Positions 46,511 to 56,930 of a stretch of DNA of 64,000 bases are shown here, piece by piece; positions within the stretch are counted from its first letter, which is position 1, and the number at the start of each line of letters is the position of its first letter. Source of the DNA: Mytilus californianus (lineage: Eukaryota > Mollusca > Bivalvia > Mytilida > Mytilidae); the NCBI RefSeq assembly GCF_021869535.1, contig NW_026262593.1:55913318-55977317 (forward strand), given 5' to 3'. The notes under the pieces were generated by a model. It did no database searches. It saw only the letters and a program-made list of their open reading frames with translations, and had not been told where the DNA came from. Position numbers and translations under genes: made by a program.

Positions 46511-46618
46511 TGTACAGCCGTTAAGTCATCACGTGATATTTTTGTATGTACAGCCATTAAATTCATCACGTGATATCTTTGTATGTACAGCCATTAAAGT
46601 CATCACGTGACATTTTTT
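46511..46618 (+). repeat. 37-bp minisatellite with three TCACGTGA sites
   Basis: tgtacagccattaaagtcat-like units begin at 46511, 46547 and 46584. TCACGTGA occurs at 46529-46536, 46566-46573 and 46603-46610, always in phase. TCACGTGA contains the E-box CACGTG bound by bHLH-Zip factors; a regulatory role is only inferred. Confidence 0.85.
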
Positions 46619-46810
46619 TCCGTATCCCAAGTAAAAATGTATATATCTATTTACTCAAAAAGGGTTGATTAACCTTAAGTGTTCAGTTGTCCGGCAATGC
46701 TGCAAAACATAACATGAGCCAGATTTAACCAAAAATTCCTATAAATAAAACCATAAGCTAAAATCACGTTCAATTAGCAACGGTGGATACAATTTTCATT
46801 CAAGTCTTAG

Positions 46811-48723
46811 CGGATCTTGTTCTTTCAGTTAAATGCAAAATATGAGCAAAACAACACAGATGTTCGCGAATTATTCCTTATAACACAAACAAAACAACCA
46901 TCTTTTCTGGTCCAGTCCTGTTTATTTATATCCATTTTTTTTATGACAACTAAACGGAGCTTACATCTTATGTTGAGATAGATCAGGTACATGTATGTAT
47001 TTAAATAAATTGTCATAAAAATAGGCTCGATAAATAAAACTTTAGTGTCACAAATGTTTTTTTTTAAGGATTGGGGTAGAATCTTTAGTGGGATTAATAA
47101 GTGAACATAATCTAAGTTTTATATTTTCTACAGAAGTAGAGCAGTCATAGTATTATATTACTTCGCTTTACTGTATACCAAAACTTGAAGAAACCAATCG
47201 TCGTATTTACAGAAGGATCTATTAAAGTATTGATAAGTTACAAAAACAATCATTTAAGAGCCGTTATTGCAATGAAATAAGAGATTTTTATCATTCAAAT
47301 ATTTTCATCAATTGATATTCCACTGAATCTACATTAAAATTGACAGCAGTTGTAGAAAAAGAAATCCTACATGCCAAACAATTTATTTTCTATTTTCAAA
47401 TCATCAAGAAGAAAATCCATTACACTCTATACGAACGCACCATCAATATCATTAGTTGTGTTATTCCGCAGTAAAAGTTTTCCAACCGCTTTAAAAGTTG
47501 ATTTATTCGCATTATATTAAGGGAGCTACCATTTGATGTTTATTTGGGGGGGGGGGGGGGGATGAAATTTGTAAAAAATAGGCAAGACAGGAGTTTTGAG
47601 TAAAAAAGGCAGAATGAGACACTTTGCAAAAAAAAAATAAGGCAGGATGACAATTAATGTAAAAAAGGTCAGGATAAACTAAAAAAAAAAAAGGCAGGAC
47701 CGAATAGAGTGAAAAATAAAAAGGCAGGACAGAGATTACAACTAAAAAAAATGCAGGACAAACCTTTTCATCCTAGCGGATCTTGTTCTTTCAGTTAAAT
47801 GCAAAATATGAGCAAAACAACACAGATGTTCGCGAATTATTCCTTATAACACAAACAAAACAACCATCTTTTCTGGTCCAGTCCTGTTTATTTATATCCA
47901 TTTTTTATGACAACTAAACGGAGCTTACATCTTATGTTGAGATAGATCAGGTACATGTATGTATTTAAATGAATTGTCATAAAAATAGGCTCGATAAATA
48001 AAACTTTAGTGTCACAAATGTTTTTTTTTTAAGGATTGGGGTAGAATCTTTAGTGGGATTAATAAATGAACATAATCTAAGTTTTATATTTTCTACAGAA
48101 GTAGAGCAGTCATAGTATTATTTTTCTTCGCTTTACTGTATACCAAAACTTGAAGAAACCAATCGTCATATTTACAGAAGGATCTATTAAAGTATTGATA
48201 AGTTACAAAAACAATCATTTCATAAGAGCCGTTATTGCAATGAAATAAGAGATTTTTATCATTCAAATATTTTCATCAATTGATATTCCACTGAATCTAC
48301 ATTAAAATTGACAGCAGTTGTAGAAAAAGAAATCCTACATGCCAAACAATTTATTTTCTATTTTCAAATCACCACGAAGAAAATCCATTACACTCTATAC
48401 GAACGCACCATCAATATCATTAGTTGTGTTATTCCGCAGTAAAAGTTTTCCAACCGCTTTAAAAGTTGATTTATTCGCATTATATTAAGGGAGCTACCAT
48501 TTGATGTTTATTGGGGGGGGGGGGGGGAGGGATGAAATTTGTAAAAAATAGGCAGGACAGGAGTTTTGAGTTTTGAGTAAAAAAGGCAGAATGAGACACT
48601 TTGCAAAAAAAAAAAAAAAAGGCAGGATGACAATTAATGTAAAAAAGTCAGGATAAACTAAAAAAAAAAGGCAGGACCGAATAGAGTGAAAAATAAAAAG
48701 GCAGGACAGAGGTTACAACTAAT
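46811..48723 (+). repeat. 966-bp tandem segmental duplication
   Basis: cggatcttgttctttcagtt begins at 46811 and 47777. Both units run through gttcgcgaattattccttat, gttgagatagatcaggtaca and gacagcagttgtagaaaaag into a G repeat. Differences are few substitutions and homopolymer or short indels, so the duplication is recent. The junction (47776) lies within the 3' end of the first G copy, which lost its C tract. Confidence 0.95.
47519..47776 (+). repeat. Family G copy, 3'-truncated by the duplication
   Basis: ttaagggagctaccatttga and a G run (47547-47561), then ggcaggac blocks, ending at tttcatcctag. Confidence 0.85.
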
Positions 48724-48765
48724 CCCCCCCCCCCCCCATAAAAATCAAATGGCAGCTCCCTAAAT
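48486..48765 (+). repeat. Family G copy with both inverted ends
   Basis: gggagctaccatttgatgtt plus a G run at the left, a C run plus atcaaatggcagctccct at the right: inverted ends of about 16-30 bp. TAA flanks both sides, a possible 3-bp target duplication. Non-coding, MITE-like. Confidence 0.8.
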
Positions 48766-48839
48766 ATCCATACCTAATTGCTTCCTTTAACTCTTTTTAT
48801 CAAATGACGACATCATGGAGACGGTCAGGGTTACACAAT

Positions 48840-49055
48840 ATATATGGATCTGGGTGGGTGGGGTTTACCGGCAGAAAAATGGACAAAAAAAAAGAAAGAA
48901 TAGAGAAAAATCGATCAAAAAAATAAACAATAGAAAATGATGTGGTGCTAGAATAAAGCACAGATTAATTATGATTGGCCGAAAAAAGGAACAAAATGAC
49001 CTAACAATTAAAGAATTAAAAAATAAAGACCCCATCAAAACCTTTATATAAATAT
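48840..49055 (+). repeat. Family H copy
   Basis: gatctgggtgggtggggttt at the left, gaccccatcaaaacctttat at the right; the interior has aaagaatagagaaaaatcg and gatgtggtgctagaataaag. Confidence 0.75.
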
Positions 49056-50190
49056 ATCTGCACATAATCATGTCATTAAAAGACTTTCCTATAACGGTAT
49101 GGATTTTTAAGGAGTCCCAAACTATTCTTTGCCCAACAGATGTTTTATTTTTATTTTACCAGGACTCGGTATTTAACAACTATCTTTAACTTATATCACT
49201 TTGAATTGCTACGAAAATACTATTTAAAAAAACGATACATTGTAAGGTACATGTCAATTTCAAACACTGGACTTCTGGGAAGAACCTGCGTAGTATGTAT
49301 GCGCAAACACAATGTCATACTTGTGTTTTTAAATTTGATTTTGTTATGCAAAACAAACAGAAAATCTTTCTGAATTGAATAAAGAATTAGACTGTTGACA
49401 AAAAATAAAACATTTGAAATGATCTATGGCTAAAAGTCCGTCGAGATAGAATTGCGTAATAAAATAATTATTGTATGGATTCCTACAATCACAAATGCAC
49501 TGTTATCACGGTACGTTTATGGCGAATACAATGACACAAAGTCTGTTCCTGATTCTGTAATCTAAAACGTTGCATTATTAAAATCTGCGTTACTAGGAAC
49601 TAAACCCTTCAGATAAAGTTGATTTATTTCTCTAAACTTCTACATTGTTAGAAGATTATTAAAAATTATGTAGGCGTAGTACATTGCCTCCGTTATCTCT
49701 TAATGTATTTATGTCTATCGTATATATTTTTATGGAATATCAATGGAATTTATATACAATTGTAAATGGCATATTGTACTTTTAAGTGATAATTGCTGTT
49801 GTGATTCCCTGATTCGTCGTATATAATGACTTCAATCTCATTAAAACTACTGATGTTAATTTCATATACTTGTTATGGAAATTATTGGGTTAATATTAAT
49901 GAAATATTGAATTTCTCTCGTGATATTAATAATATTAAAAGCTATTGTGATGTTACATAAATAATTTTGTTCTGTTTTTGAAATGTTAAAAGTCCTTCAA
50001 ATATTAAATATTATATGATATTGAATGACCACTGCATTTCAAATGAGGTCTGATTGAAGCATTCAAAATTTAAGCTTTTTCATTTCAAGGGATGAACAAT
50101 ACCTTAACAGTACTATAAATTTAGTTTCAATGACTATAAAGTACTAAGACCTGATTAATGATATGATGTATAATGCTGCTCATTTATCTG
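49056..50190. other. AT-rich DNA, no gene seen
   Basis: A 77-residue ORF at 49140-49373 shows no recognisable feature. Confidence 0.4.
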
Positions 50191-50194
50191 ATTA

Positions 50195-50351
50195 AATGGA
50201 GATGTTGGGTAAACATGAATGTGACAGCAACCCATAGACACAACAAAACACAACTAGATGTCAGGAAACAGTCATCAACAACTGACGGGTGTTTATACTA
50301 AAGCGTCGCCCTTAACCCCCCCCCCCCCCCTCCTCCTCCCCCCCCCCCCGA
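50195..50351 (+). repeat. C/D-type head fragment and poly(C) tract
   Basis: gagatgttgggtaaacatga and gtgacagcaacccatagaca, followed by a C-rich tract at 50317-50350. Confidence 0.5.
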
Positions 50352-50444
50352 TTAATAAAGATGTGAATACATTAAGCAGATACTATCAAAGATCTGCTGT
50401 CAACCAAAAAATACCCTAAAGCGACCAAAAAAAGAAGCTTAAGT

Positions 50445-50505
50445 TGGATGGAGAGTTGTCTCATTGGCACTCATACCACATCTTCTTATATCTATTTACT
50501 GCAGG
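50445..50505 (-). repeat. Family C head fragment
   Basis: ggatggagagttgtctcatt and ggcactcataccacatcttc; the same sequence recurs 583 bp downstream. Confidence 0.8.
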
Positions 50506-50900
50506 GTTTGTTGCTCGTGCTGTGTGGATGCAGTAGAATGTGTCCCCGTGCTTGTGGTGTATGCCCTTATATTTTTCAATTATGGGTTGTTTGCCTGTGA
50601 GAGAGCTTTCACATGTCTATTATATCTTTGTTCTTAATTGTCAATTATATATTATGGTGTTTGGATGTATAAATACTCATCCACGCCTGATATTTGTATT
50701 ATTGCCCCCTGCTATGGTTTTACTAAGATTTCTTACGATCTCTGTTTTGCCCTGTGTTTGTTATATGTCAGTATTGTAATACTTAAGTCTTTACGTCGGG
50801 CCTTTTATAACAGTTTTTGTAATAGTTTTTTTACTGCTTTGCCTTTTATTTCATATTCCGTAATTGTGATCATTTTTCATTGTTACAACCTCCGGTCTTT
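50506..50900. other. Unassigned sequence between two C heads
   Basis: Open in two plus frames for 79 and 110 residues, but the products are hydrophobic and Cys/Tyr/Phe-rich, with no recognised family. Probably part of the local repeat. Confidence 0.3.
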
Positions 50901-51085
50901 TTTATTTTTTTCCCGTTTGAATGGTTTTACACTAGTTTTGGGGCCCTTTATAGCTTACTGTTCGGTGTGAGCCAAGGCTCCGTGTTGAAGACCGTACTTT
51001 GACCTATAATGGTTTAATTTTATAAATTTTGACTTGGATGGAGAGTTGTCTCATTGGCACTCATACCACATCTTCTTATATCTAC
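50901..51085 (-). repeat. Family C 5' half
   Basis: tcccgtttgaatggttttac, ggccctttatagcttactg, gttgaagaccgtactttgac, ggagagttgtctcattggc and ataccacatcttcttatat. Confidence 0.9.
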
Positions 51086-52010
51086 TTAAGACATGGCAAA
51101 AAACAAGTACTACAGAGGTTCCTGACGGGTACATACACATGTGGCGGCGTTAAACCAGTGTTTTAAACCTCTCTTCCCCCACACACAACTTTAGATTTCA
51201 ATCATTGGACAAGCAAAAGTCAATAAGAGAAGATTGAATAAAAATCAGAACCCTTGCTACAACTTTTTGTTACGTTCGCAAGTGGCCTGTTGGAAGGCAA
51301 CATTTTTGTCCTATCCAACATGCCTTCTTTATCCCAGTCCACAAACATACCTACTTGATTTATTGATAATTGTTTAATTTAGGTGTGAATGTATGGTAAA
51401 CAAATAAAAACCAATCAATTAATATATATATATACATTGTATCAAGGTTAAAATCATTTCCGTAACATACTATATATAACATAGCATTCAACATTTTAAA
51501 AACATGATGTCTACTTTTGAGAACAGTCATAATTTTGTTTGCGTGATTATAGTTCAATATACGTTTTAGAGACCTTGAACCATATTCTAGAAAGGGCCCC
51601 TAGTTGACCTATTACAGAGCAAAATGTCTGCGTCTACCCAACATTCACTGATTAAAACATTAGAACCACAGCAAACTTACTGAGGGGACAAGTAGCGAAA
51701 AATACAACAACTAATATAAATATGTTGATAATTAAAATCCAATGGTATTTTAAAACTGCATGTAACAGAACGGTTTCTGAATCATTATAGTCTTTTACAT
51801 CTAACCTTTTAGAGTATCCTTCTATTTGTACTCTATCTTCAAATTGACTTCACGTCAATTATTTTGTCTTCTTAATTACACTGGAAATTGTTGTTAAAAT
51901 ACTCGATCAATAGAAAAGTTCATAATTTAAATGTGTCTCCGGGATATATTTATTGCATGTTAGAGATTAGAATTTCACACATTTTAAATTGCATATTTTT
52001 TTTCTATTTT
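51086..52010. other. Region upstream of the receptor, no gene seen
   Basis: 51090-51190 shows a C-tail-like piece (gttcctgacgggtacataca, gtggcggcgttaaac). The rest holds no recognised promoter or exon. Confidence 0.35.
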
Positions 52011-52178
52011 CAGTCGGTGGTGTGTAAAGATTGCATTAGTCAAAGTGAAATATTGAATCACTCCGTCAACGTCCGCAAGAGAAACGATCAAAAGAGAAGA
52101 GGAAAGAAGTAGTTCCTTGGATACAAATTAAATTGAGTACGTGATTAATCACTACAGGTCTCAAAGATCAACTACTAC

Positions 52179-52194
52179 ATTAATTTGTTTTCAG
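52179..52194 (+). promoter_or_regulatory. Putative 3' splice acceptor before the receptor ATG
   Basis: The tract attaatttgttttcag ends in CAG five bases before the receptor ATG at 52200. It fits a pyrimidine tract plus AG, which suggests that the whole coding region lies in one exon preceded by a 5'UTR exon further upstream. A second acceptor-like tract (tttttttctattttcag, AG at 52012-52013) and a donor-like gtacgt at 52137 could bound a small untranslated exon at 52014-52136. The intron between would then be only 58 bases, so alternative acceptors are as likely. Confidence 0.5.
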
Positions 52195-52199
52195 TCATA

Positions 52200-53444
52200 A
52201 TGTTACATAGCTCCCTTAAGTATTTTATTAATAACGGAACAAATTCAAATATCAATGTTAGTGGTGAAATCTACATGCTTCATGAAACGAGTACTATGGG
52301 TAACTACGTAGCGTCCGTACAAGAAATTTCCGAACTGAAACAATTTGAGAATTTTTATAAACCTATTCATGGCTACTTAGCCGCATGTGTTTGTGTATTT
52401 GGAGTGCTGGCGAATATATTAAATATAGTTGTGTTGACGCGGAAGAATATGCTTACGTCAACAAACGTCATTTTAACTGGATTAGCAATTTCGGATGGAC
52501 TAACAATGGCATTGTATTTTCCATGGGCATTAGGAATGTACATTATAAATGGTGTTGAAGCCCGACCGTCCAGGGATACGTACCAATTGGCTCAATTCCA
52601 AATGGCATATGCTATAATGAGCGTAATAGTGCATTCAGTATCGATTTGGCTGACCGTCACGCTTGCCGTCTTTCGATATGTTTTTATCAGATTTCCGCGC
52701 AGAGGTGTTCGACTTTGTAACATAGAACGGGCTAAAACGGCGTGCGGTATAGTGGTTGCGGCTGTCTTATTTGTATGCTTACCAAATTCACTAACCTACG
52801 AGATAGTTGGAGAATGGTATAATGTTACATTAACGGACGGAACCTACGTAAATGGAACGGTTTATTGGGTTGATGTGAAAAGTGCCACGGGATTTTGGGA
52901 AGTATTTAAAAATCTAAACTTCTGGATTCAGGCTATTTTTATAAAGCTGTTACCATGTTTTCTTCTAACAGTGTTCAGTCTGTTGCTACTTAAAACAATG
53001 AGAGACGCTGAGAAAAGACGTAAGCGACTACTTAATAAAGTTCCTTTGTCGGACGGTGAAAGTGGTGCTCTCAGCAGTGGAAGTAATACTGGTAAGAAAA
53101 TAAAAAAGACAAGCAGAAGCAACAGAACAACTCGCATGTTGCTTACTGTGGTTTTCATGTTTATAATAACAAATACGCCACAGGGTATTCTTAGTGTCCT
53201 AAGCGGCCTTATAGATGAGTTTTTTCACAATGTGTACATGCCACTAGGAGATTTATTGGACATTATGACATTGCTAAATAATGGTATAAATTTTGTTTTG
53301 TATTGTACTATGAGTAAACAATTCCGTGAGACATTTATTAAAATATTTGTGAAAAATTCTATGGGCGCTAATAATGGTGTACGTAAAACTACCACGTATA
53401 TAACGGCACAAGATACACAAGCTACGCGCGATTCTGATGTGTAA
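52200..53444 (+). CDS. Rhodopsin-family neuropeptide GPCR, myosuppressin/DMSR-like
   Basis: A 414-residue seven-transmembrane receptor in one uninterrupted exon. Visible segments: extracellular N-terminus (1-56) with N-glycosylation sites at N12 and N19; TM1 about 57-80 with the G-x-x-x-N core; TM2 about 88-112 with LAISD (Asp99); TM3 about 135-160 ending in FRY (158-160) in place of DRY; TM4 about 178-200; second outer loop with sequons at N208 and N218; TM5 about 240-265; a basic third inner loop (266-311); TM6 about 312-337 with NTPQGILSVLSG; TM7 about 347-371 ending NGINFVLYC instead of NPxxY; and a short tail. TPQGI in TM6 and INFVLYCTMSKQFR in TM7 are what I associate with protostome myosuppressin, FMRFamide-related (DMSR) and sex-peptide receptors, so a plasma-membrane receptor for an amidated neuropeptide is inferred. 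I place the start at the ATG at 52200, not at the in-frame TTG at 52185, which lies in the splice-acceptor tract. Receptor class is secure; the ligand is not. Confidence 0.9.
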   Translation: MLHSSLKYFINNGTNSNINVSGEIYMLHETSTMGNYVASVQEISELKQFENFYKPIHGYLAACVCVFGVLANILNIVVLTRKNMLTSTNVILTGLAISDGLTMALYFPWALGMYIINGVEARPSRDTYQLAQFQMAYAIMSVIVHSVSIWLTVTLAVFRYVFIRFPRRGVRLCNIERAKTACGIVVAAVLFVCLPNSLTYEIVGEWYNVTLTDGTYVNGTVYWVDVKSATGFWEVFKNLNFWIQAIFIKLLPCFLLTVFSLLLLKTMRDAEKRRKRLLNKVPLSDGESGALSSGSNTGKKIKKTSRSNRTTRMLLTVVFMFIITNTPQGILSVLSGLIDEFFHNVYMPLGDLLDIMTLLNNGINFVLYCTMSKQFRETFIKIFVKNSMGANNGVRKTTTYITAQDTQATRDSDV

Positions 53445-53540
53445 ACCTTGCTTAATATTGTTTGTAGATATTGTATCATCATGACAGCAAATGTTATAAA
53501 TCAAATAGTGCATGTTTCCCTTCTTTTTGGTCAAATTTTC

Positions 53541-53546
53541 AATAAA
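53541..53546 (+). terminator. Putative poly(A) signal of the receptor gene
   Basis: AATAAA lies 97 bases after the receptor stop codon, within AT-rich sequence, at a usual distance for a short 3'UTR. Confidence 0.55.
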
Positions 53547-53934
53547 AGAAGTCATTACAAATGTATTAAAAAATGACTTACTAATAATAAGTATAATTAT
53601 ATTTTCATAGTTTCGTCGACTGATAGGGCAACCTTGCACTTATCAATTTACCTTTCCGAAAAAAAATATTAAGAAGAGTTTGAACCATATATCAATTAAT
53701 TCAATATTGAATGAGTGTGTATGTGTGTGTGTATGGTTTGTGCTTGTACTCGTTGGAATATGTACCAAGCTTGTATTTACAACACTCCTAATTTTCATTT
53801 ATTTTCATTAGCATCAGTGTATACACATTTTTTGTAAAATCTATGAATATTCAGAGAAAAAATGCATATTAATAGATGTGAATATTCAGAGAAAAAATAG
53901 CATATTGATAGATGTTATTAACAGAAAAGTAAAT
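53547..53934. other. Region downstream of the receptor, no gene seen
   Basis: A short (GT)n run lies at 53715-53734. aatattcagagaaaaaatGca repeats at about 53847 and 53881. Confidence 0.4.
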
Positions 53935-54112
53935 AATGGACCAAATAAATTAAGGATAGGGACAAATGGACCCCCAAACAATATAGAATAATGGGGTGCT
54001 CGAATAAAAAAGATTTAAGAATAATGGGGAATCAAAGAATTGAGAAAAAAATAGCTGGAAAAAAAGCGAATACAAAAATGACGACCCACCCCCTCCGGAC
54101 CCCCTTGTATAT
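53935..54112 (+). repeat. Family H copy
   Basis: atggaccaaataaattaagg, aatagaataatggggtgctc and agaattgagaaaaaaatagc, ending accccctccggaccccctt. Confidence 0.7.
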
Positions 54113-54659
54113 GTTTGATTGTTGTTAATTAATATGCTTTTCTTTCCCTATTATTTTTAAAGCTATGTTAATGAAATAATAAAGTATATAAAAGTCGACA
54201 GGCTCAAAAACGTAACAAAAGTAAAAACCATATCTCTCAATACAGCCCTATATATCTTTGAAACTTTCCAGGTTACCCAAAACATTATTTAATTCATAAA
54301 ATCAAAGATCTAGCCGGAAAATAGTTCAATAATCCCATGAGTTTGGACCGTATTAAGGGTTAAGGGTTATCCTTATAAGTGGTTATGAGTCTTTTGATAT
54401 CCAAAATTAGGCATGGATTACAGACTTGTAGATTATTGTGCTAGTAAAAAGAGATATGGGATATACATCAATGAGCTAATAAGCAAACGATATTAACTTT
54501 TCTAGAATCGAGACGATTCAATGTGGGAAAAAAGGTTCAGACACCAAGATATTGTAGCCTCTGTTGTCTTTACTGTTGACATTTTGTTCCCTGCTACTAT
54601 TTCATAGGCTTATATTCCCCATTTTTTTTTTACGTTCACTTACGAAAGTTATTTACCGC
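54113..54659. other. Non-coding, nothing recognised
   Basis: AT-rich. Confidence 0.4.
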
Positions 54660-55030
54660 CAAAGTGGCCCCAAGGGAGCATGCTTGCTTCAAGTGAGATA
54701 TACCGTTGGTTCGATCCCTTGCAGGTTTAAACCAAGACTGAAAAATGCTGCTTCTCTGCAAGGCACTTATAAATACGGAATAAGTGCATGCAAAGATTCA
54801 TTGAGTCGGCTCGGAGGCAGAATAGTGTGTTCGGGTAGAGTTATACATGTAGGTCGTCCTATCAACTGATTCCTAGTGAATTAGAACATAAACGAAAAAA
54901 CAACTCATCGTAAGGGTGTAGAACGAAGTAGGGTTCATATTCATTTCACATCGATACGTTCTCGTCCTGAAATGCCAGTAATATTTGCAACTGGACGTTA
55001 AACACAAACCCACTATGGTCATCATCCAAA
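54660..55030 (+). mobile_element. tRNA-derived SINE-like element
   Basis: A B-box-like ggttcgatccc near 54710 follows a tRNA-like head. The body has ctgcttctctgcaaggcact, and the tail has gttctcgtcctgaaatgcca and caactggacgttaaacac, a form typical of tRNA-SINE tails. The A-box is not clear, and no target duplication was found. Confidence 0.55.
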
Positions 55031-55195
55031 TACACATTTGCTTTTTGACCCGTTATTTCATTAAGCATATATGTATACTGTTTCATTGAAGATATTTAAA
55101 TACGTTCTCGTCCTGAATTGACAGTAATACTTGCCACTGGACGTTAAACACCAACCCATCATCATCATCGTCATCATCCAACTAAACATTTGCAT
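54958..55195 (+). repeat. 145-bp duplicated SINE tail
   Basis: tacgttctcgtcctgaa begins at 54958 and 55103; both continue through ctggacgttaaacac and catcatccaa into ttgtttcatt-like sequence. Confidence 0.75.
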
Positions 55196-55589
55196 TTGTA
55201 TCTGTTCTATTACATTGTTTCATTCAAGAAGACATTGACGGCAACTCTCGTTATGAGGTTGATGGCAAATTATTTATAATTCTAACATCATAATGATTAC
55301 AATATTCTCAAGAGTGATGTCAGTTTCTAAATATTACAAAGGTTAATTAAGACGGTTTTAAATTATTTATCTCACAATCTCTGATTATATTGGTTTGCAT
55401 TTGTGATTATACCTCATTATTAGAATTAGGAAATATGATCATTGGATTACTGTGTAACTCCACAAGGATCTTTCTTAATAGAATTGTTAATTGTTATCCC
55501 ATAACAGTTATTTGAGAAAATTACTTTAATTGGAAATTAGAGATTTGAATACTCGTTGTTGTTTTGTGGTAATTTCTACTTATTTATTT
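55196..55589. other. AT-rich DNA, no gene seen
   Basis: Nothing recognised. Confidence 0.4.
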
Positions 55590-55655
55590 GAATTGATTGT
55601 TGGTAGATTAACGTCCAGTGGCAAATAGTTCATGCATGTTCAGGACGAACTTATT
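55590..55655 (-). repeat. Family F tail fragment
   Basis: gattaacgtccagtggcaaa and gttcatgcatgttcaggacg, the reverse of the ttgccactggacgttaa tail. Confidence 0.65.
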
Positions 55656-55925
55656 TGTTTTATTTTTGGTGAGGCGTTACTGCTGTGCTCTTGCATGTTT
55701 TTATTTTTATTTTGGTTCATTTATATGTTTTGGAGTTTAGTGTGACGTCCATTTTCGCTGAACTAGTATACATTATTGTTTAGGGACCAGCTGAAGCCCA
55801 CCTACGGTTGCAGGATTTTTCGCTGTGTTGAAGACCCATTGGTGGCCTAGCGCTTTTTTCTGCTCTTTGGTCGGATTGTTGTCTCTTTGACACATTCCCC
55901 GTTTCCATTCTCAATTTTATTTATC
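55656..55925 (-). repeat. Family D copy
   Basis: The reverse of 43430-43650: ttggagtttagtgtgacgtc, ggaccagctgaagcccacc, gaagacccattggtggcc, ctctttggtcggattgttgt. Confidence 0.85.
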
Positions 55926-55979
55926 AAGGTACACTGTTCTAGTTTTGCTACACAGCCAAATAGGCAACAAATAGTACCA

Positions 55980-56200
55980 TACATGAGGATGTGAATGGGG
56001 GTTTACAGAATAGAGAATAATGGGCAAAATATATAAAGAATAGAGAAAAATGGACCAAAATAATAAAGAATAGAGAATAATGAGGTGCTAAAAAAAATAA
56101 TAGAGAATAATGGGCAAAAAGTATAAAGAATAGAGAAAAATGGCCTAAAAAATTAAAGAATACAGAAAGGAAAGACCCCTCATCTAGAACCTCAAACATA
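55980..56200 (+). repeat. Family H copy with inverted ends
   Basis: gaggatgtgaatgggggttt to gacccctcatctagaacctc, with four aagaatagagaaaaatgg / aatagagaataatgggc units inside. Confidence 0.85.
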
Positions 56201-56244
56201 ATAACGAGTAATACTTGTAATCAAAGATACGCTAATCAACAAAG

Positions 56245-56335
56245 TTGTCTTTTTTTTCATTATTTTTTTTTTCATTATCTTTTTTTTTCATTATTTTTTT
56301 TTCATTATCTTTTTTTAAATTCATTTTTATCTATT
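56245..56335 (+). repeat. (T)n-cattatc low-complexity tract
   Basis: ttttttcattatc units repeated about five times. Confidence 0.85.
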
Positions 56336-56799
56336 TTTTCTCGATGGATGATTACAAGACACAACTATTTTACCGACAAAACTATTAATAAATCTTACCT
56401 ACATCGTTCGATAAAATTAGCTTATCTCGTTTAGAAAAGACTTCGTTGGCTATTAACGCTAAATTTGCACATATATACAACTTTTTTATTTTCTTACCAA
56501 GGTGAGTTTTTATAACGTATGACTATTTTCTGATAAAATCTAAACATTCCTGTTTGTTTACCCATTGTCTATATTTGCATTTTATTTAAAGCATGTTTGA
56601 AAAAAGATAAACTGTAAAAATGTGATTAAACAAAATATATAACACTGTATTATAGTATATATTTATCTAAATAAATGTTGTTACAATCTAGTATCTTTCA
56701 TATTTCAAACGCCTGAATTGTACATTTAAGTAATGCAAACGTTGAATTGACATAAACAGATAAAAGATCACAATACGTTTTTATTCAGAACAGCAATAA
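56336..56799. other. AT-rich DNA, no gene seen
   Basis: Nothing recognised. Confidence 0.4.
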
Positions 56800-56930
56800 A
56801 AAGTGAAATCACAAAAATACCGAATTCCAAAGAAAATTCAAAATGGAAAGTCCTTTAACAAATGACAAAAATCAGAAGCTCAAACACATCAAACGAATGG
56901 AAAACAACTGTCATATTTCTGACATATGAT
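56800..56930 (+). repeat. Family B copy
   Basis: aaaaataccgaattccaaag, aaaattcaaaatggaaagtc, tcaaacacatcaaacg and aacaactgtcatatttctg. Confidence 0.85.

Noticed and set aside
50540-50970. Overlapping plus ORFs of 79 and 110 residues, possible membrane protein
   Set aside because: Overlapping frames in T-rich DNA bounded by C fragments; hydrophobicity follows from base composition and no family is recognised.
52185-52199. Upstream TTG start for the receptor
   Set aside because: TTG is not a usual eukaryotic start, and the segment is the splice-acceptor tract.
53274-53639. Minus-strand ORF of 121 residues overlapping the receptor 3' end
   Set aside because: Antisense shadow of the receptor coding region and AT-rich 3'UTR; no features.
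54564-54869. Plus-strand ORF of 101 residues
   Set aside because: Falls mostly in the tRNA-derived SINE-like element.
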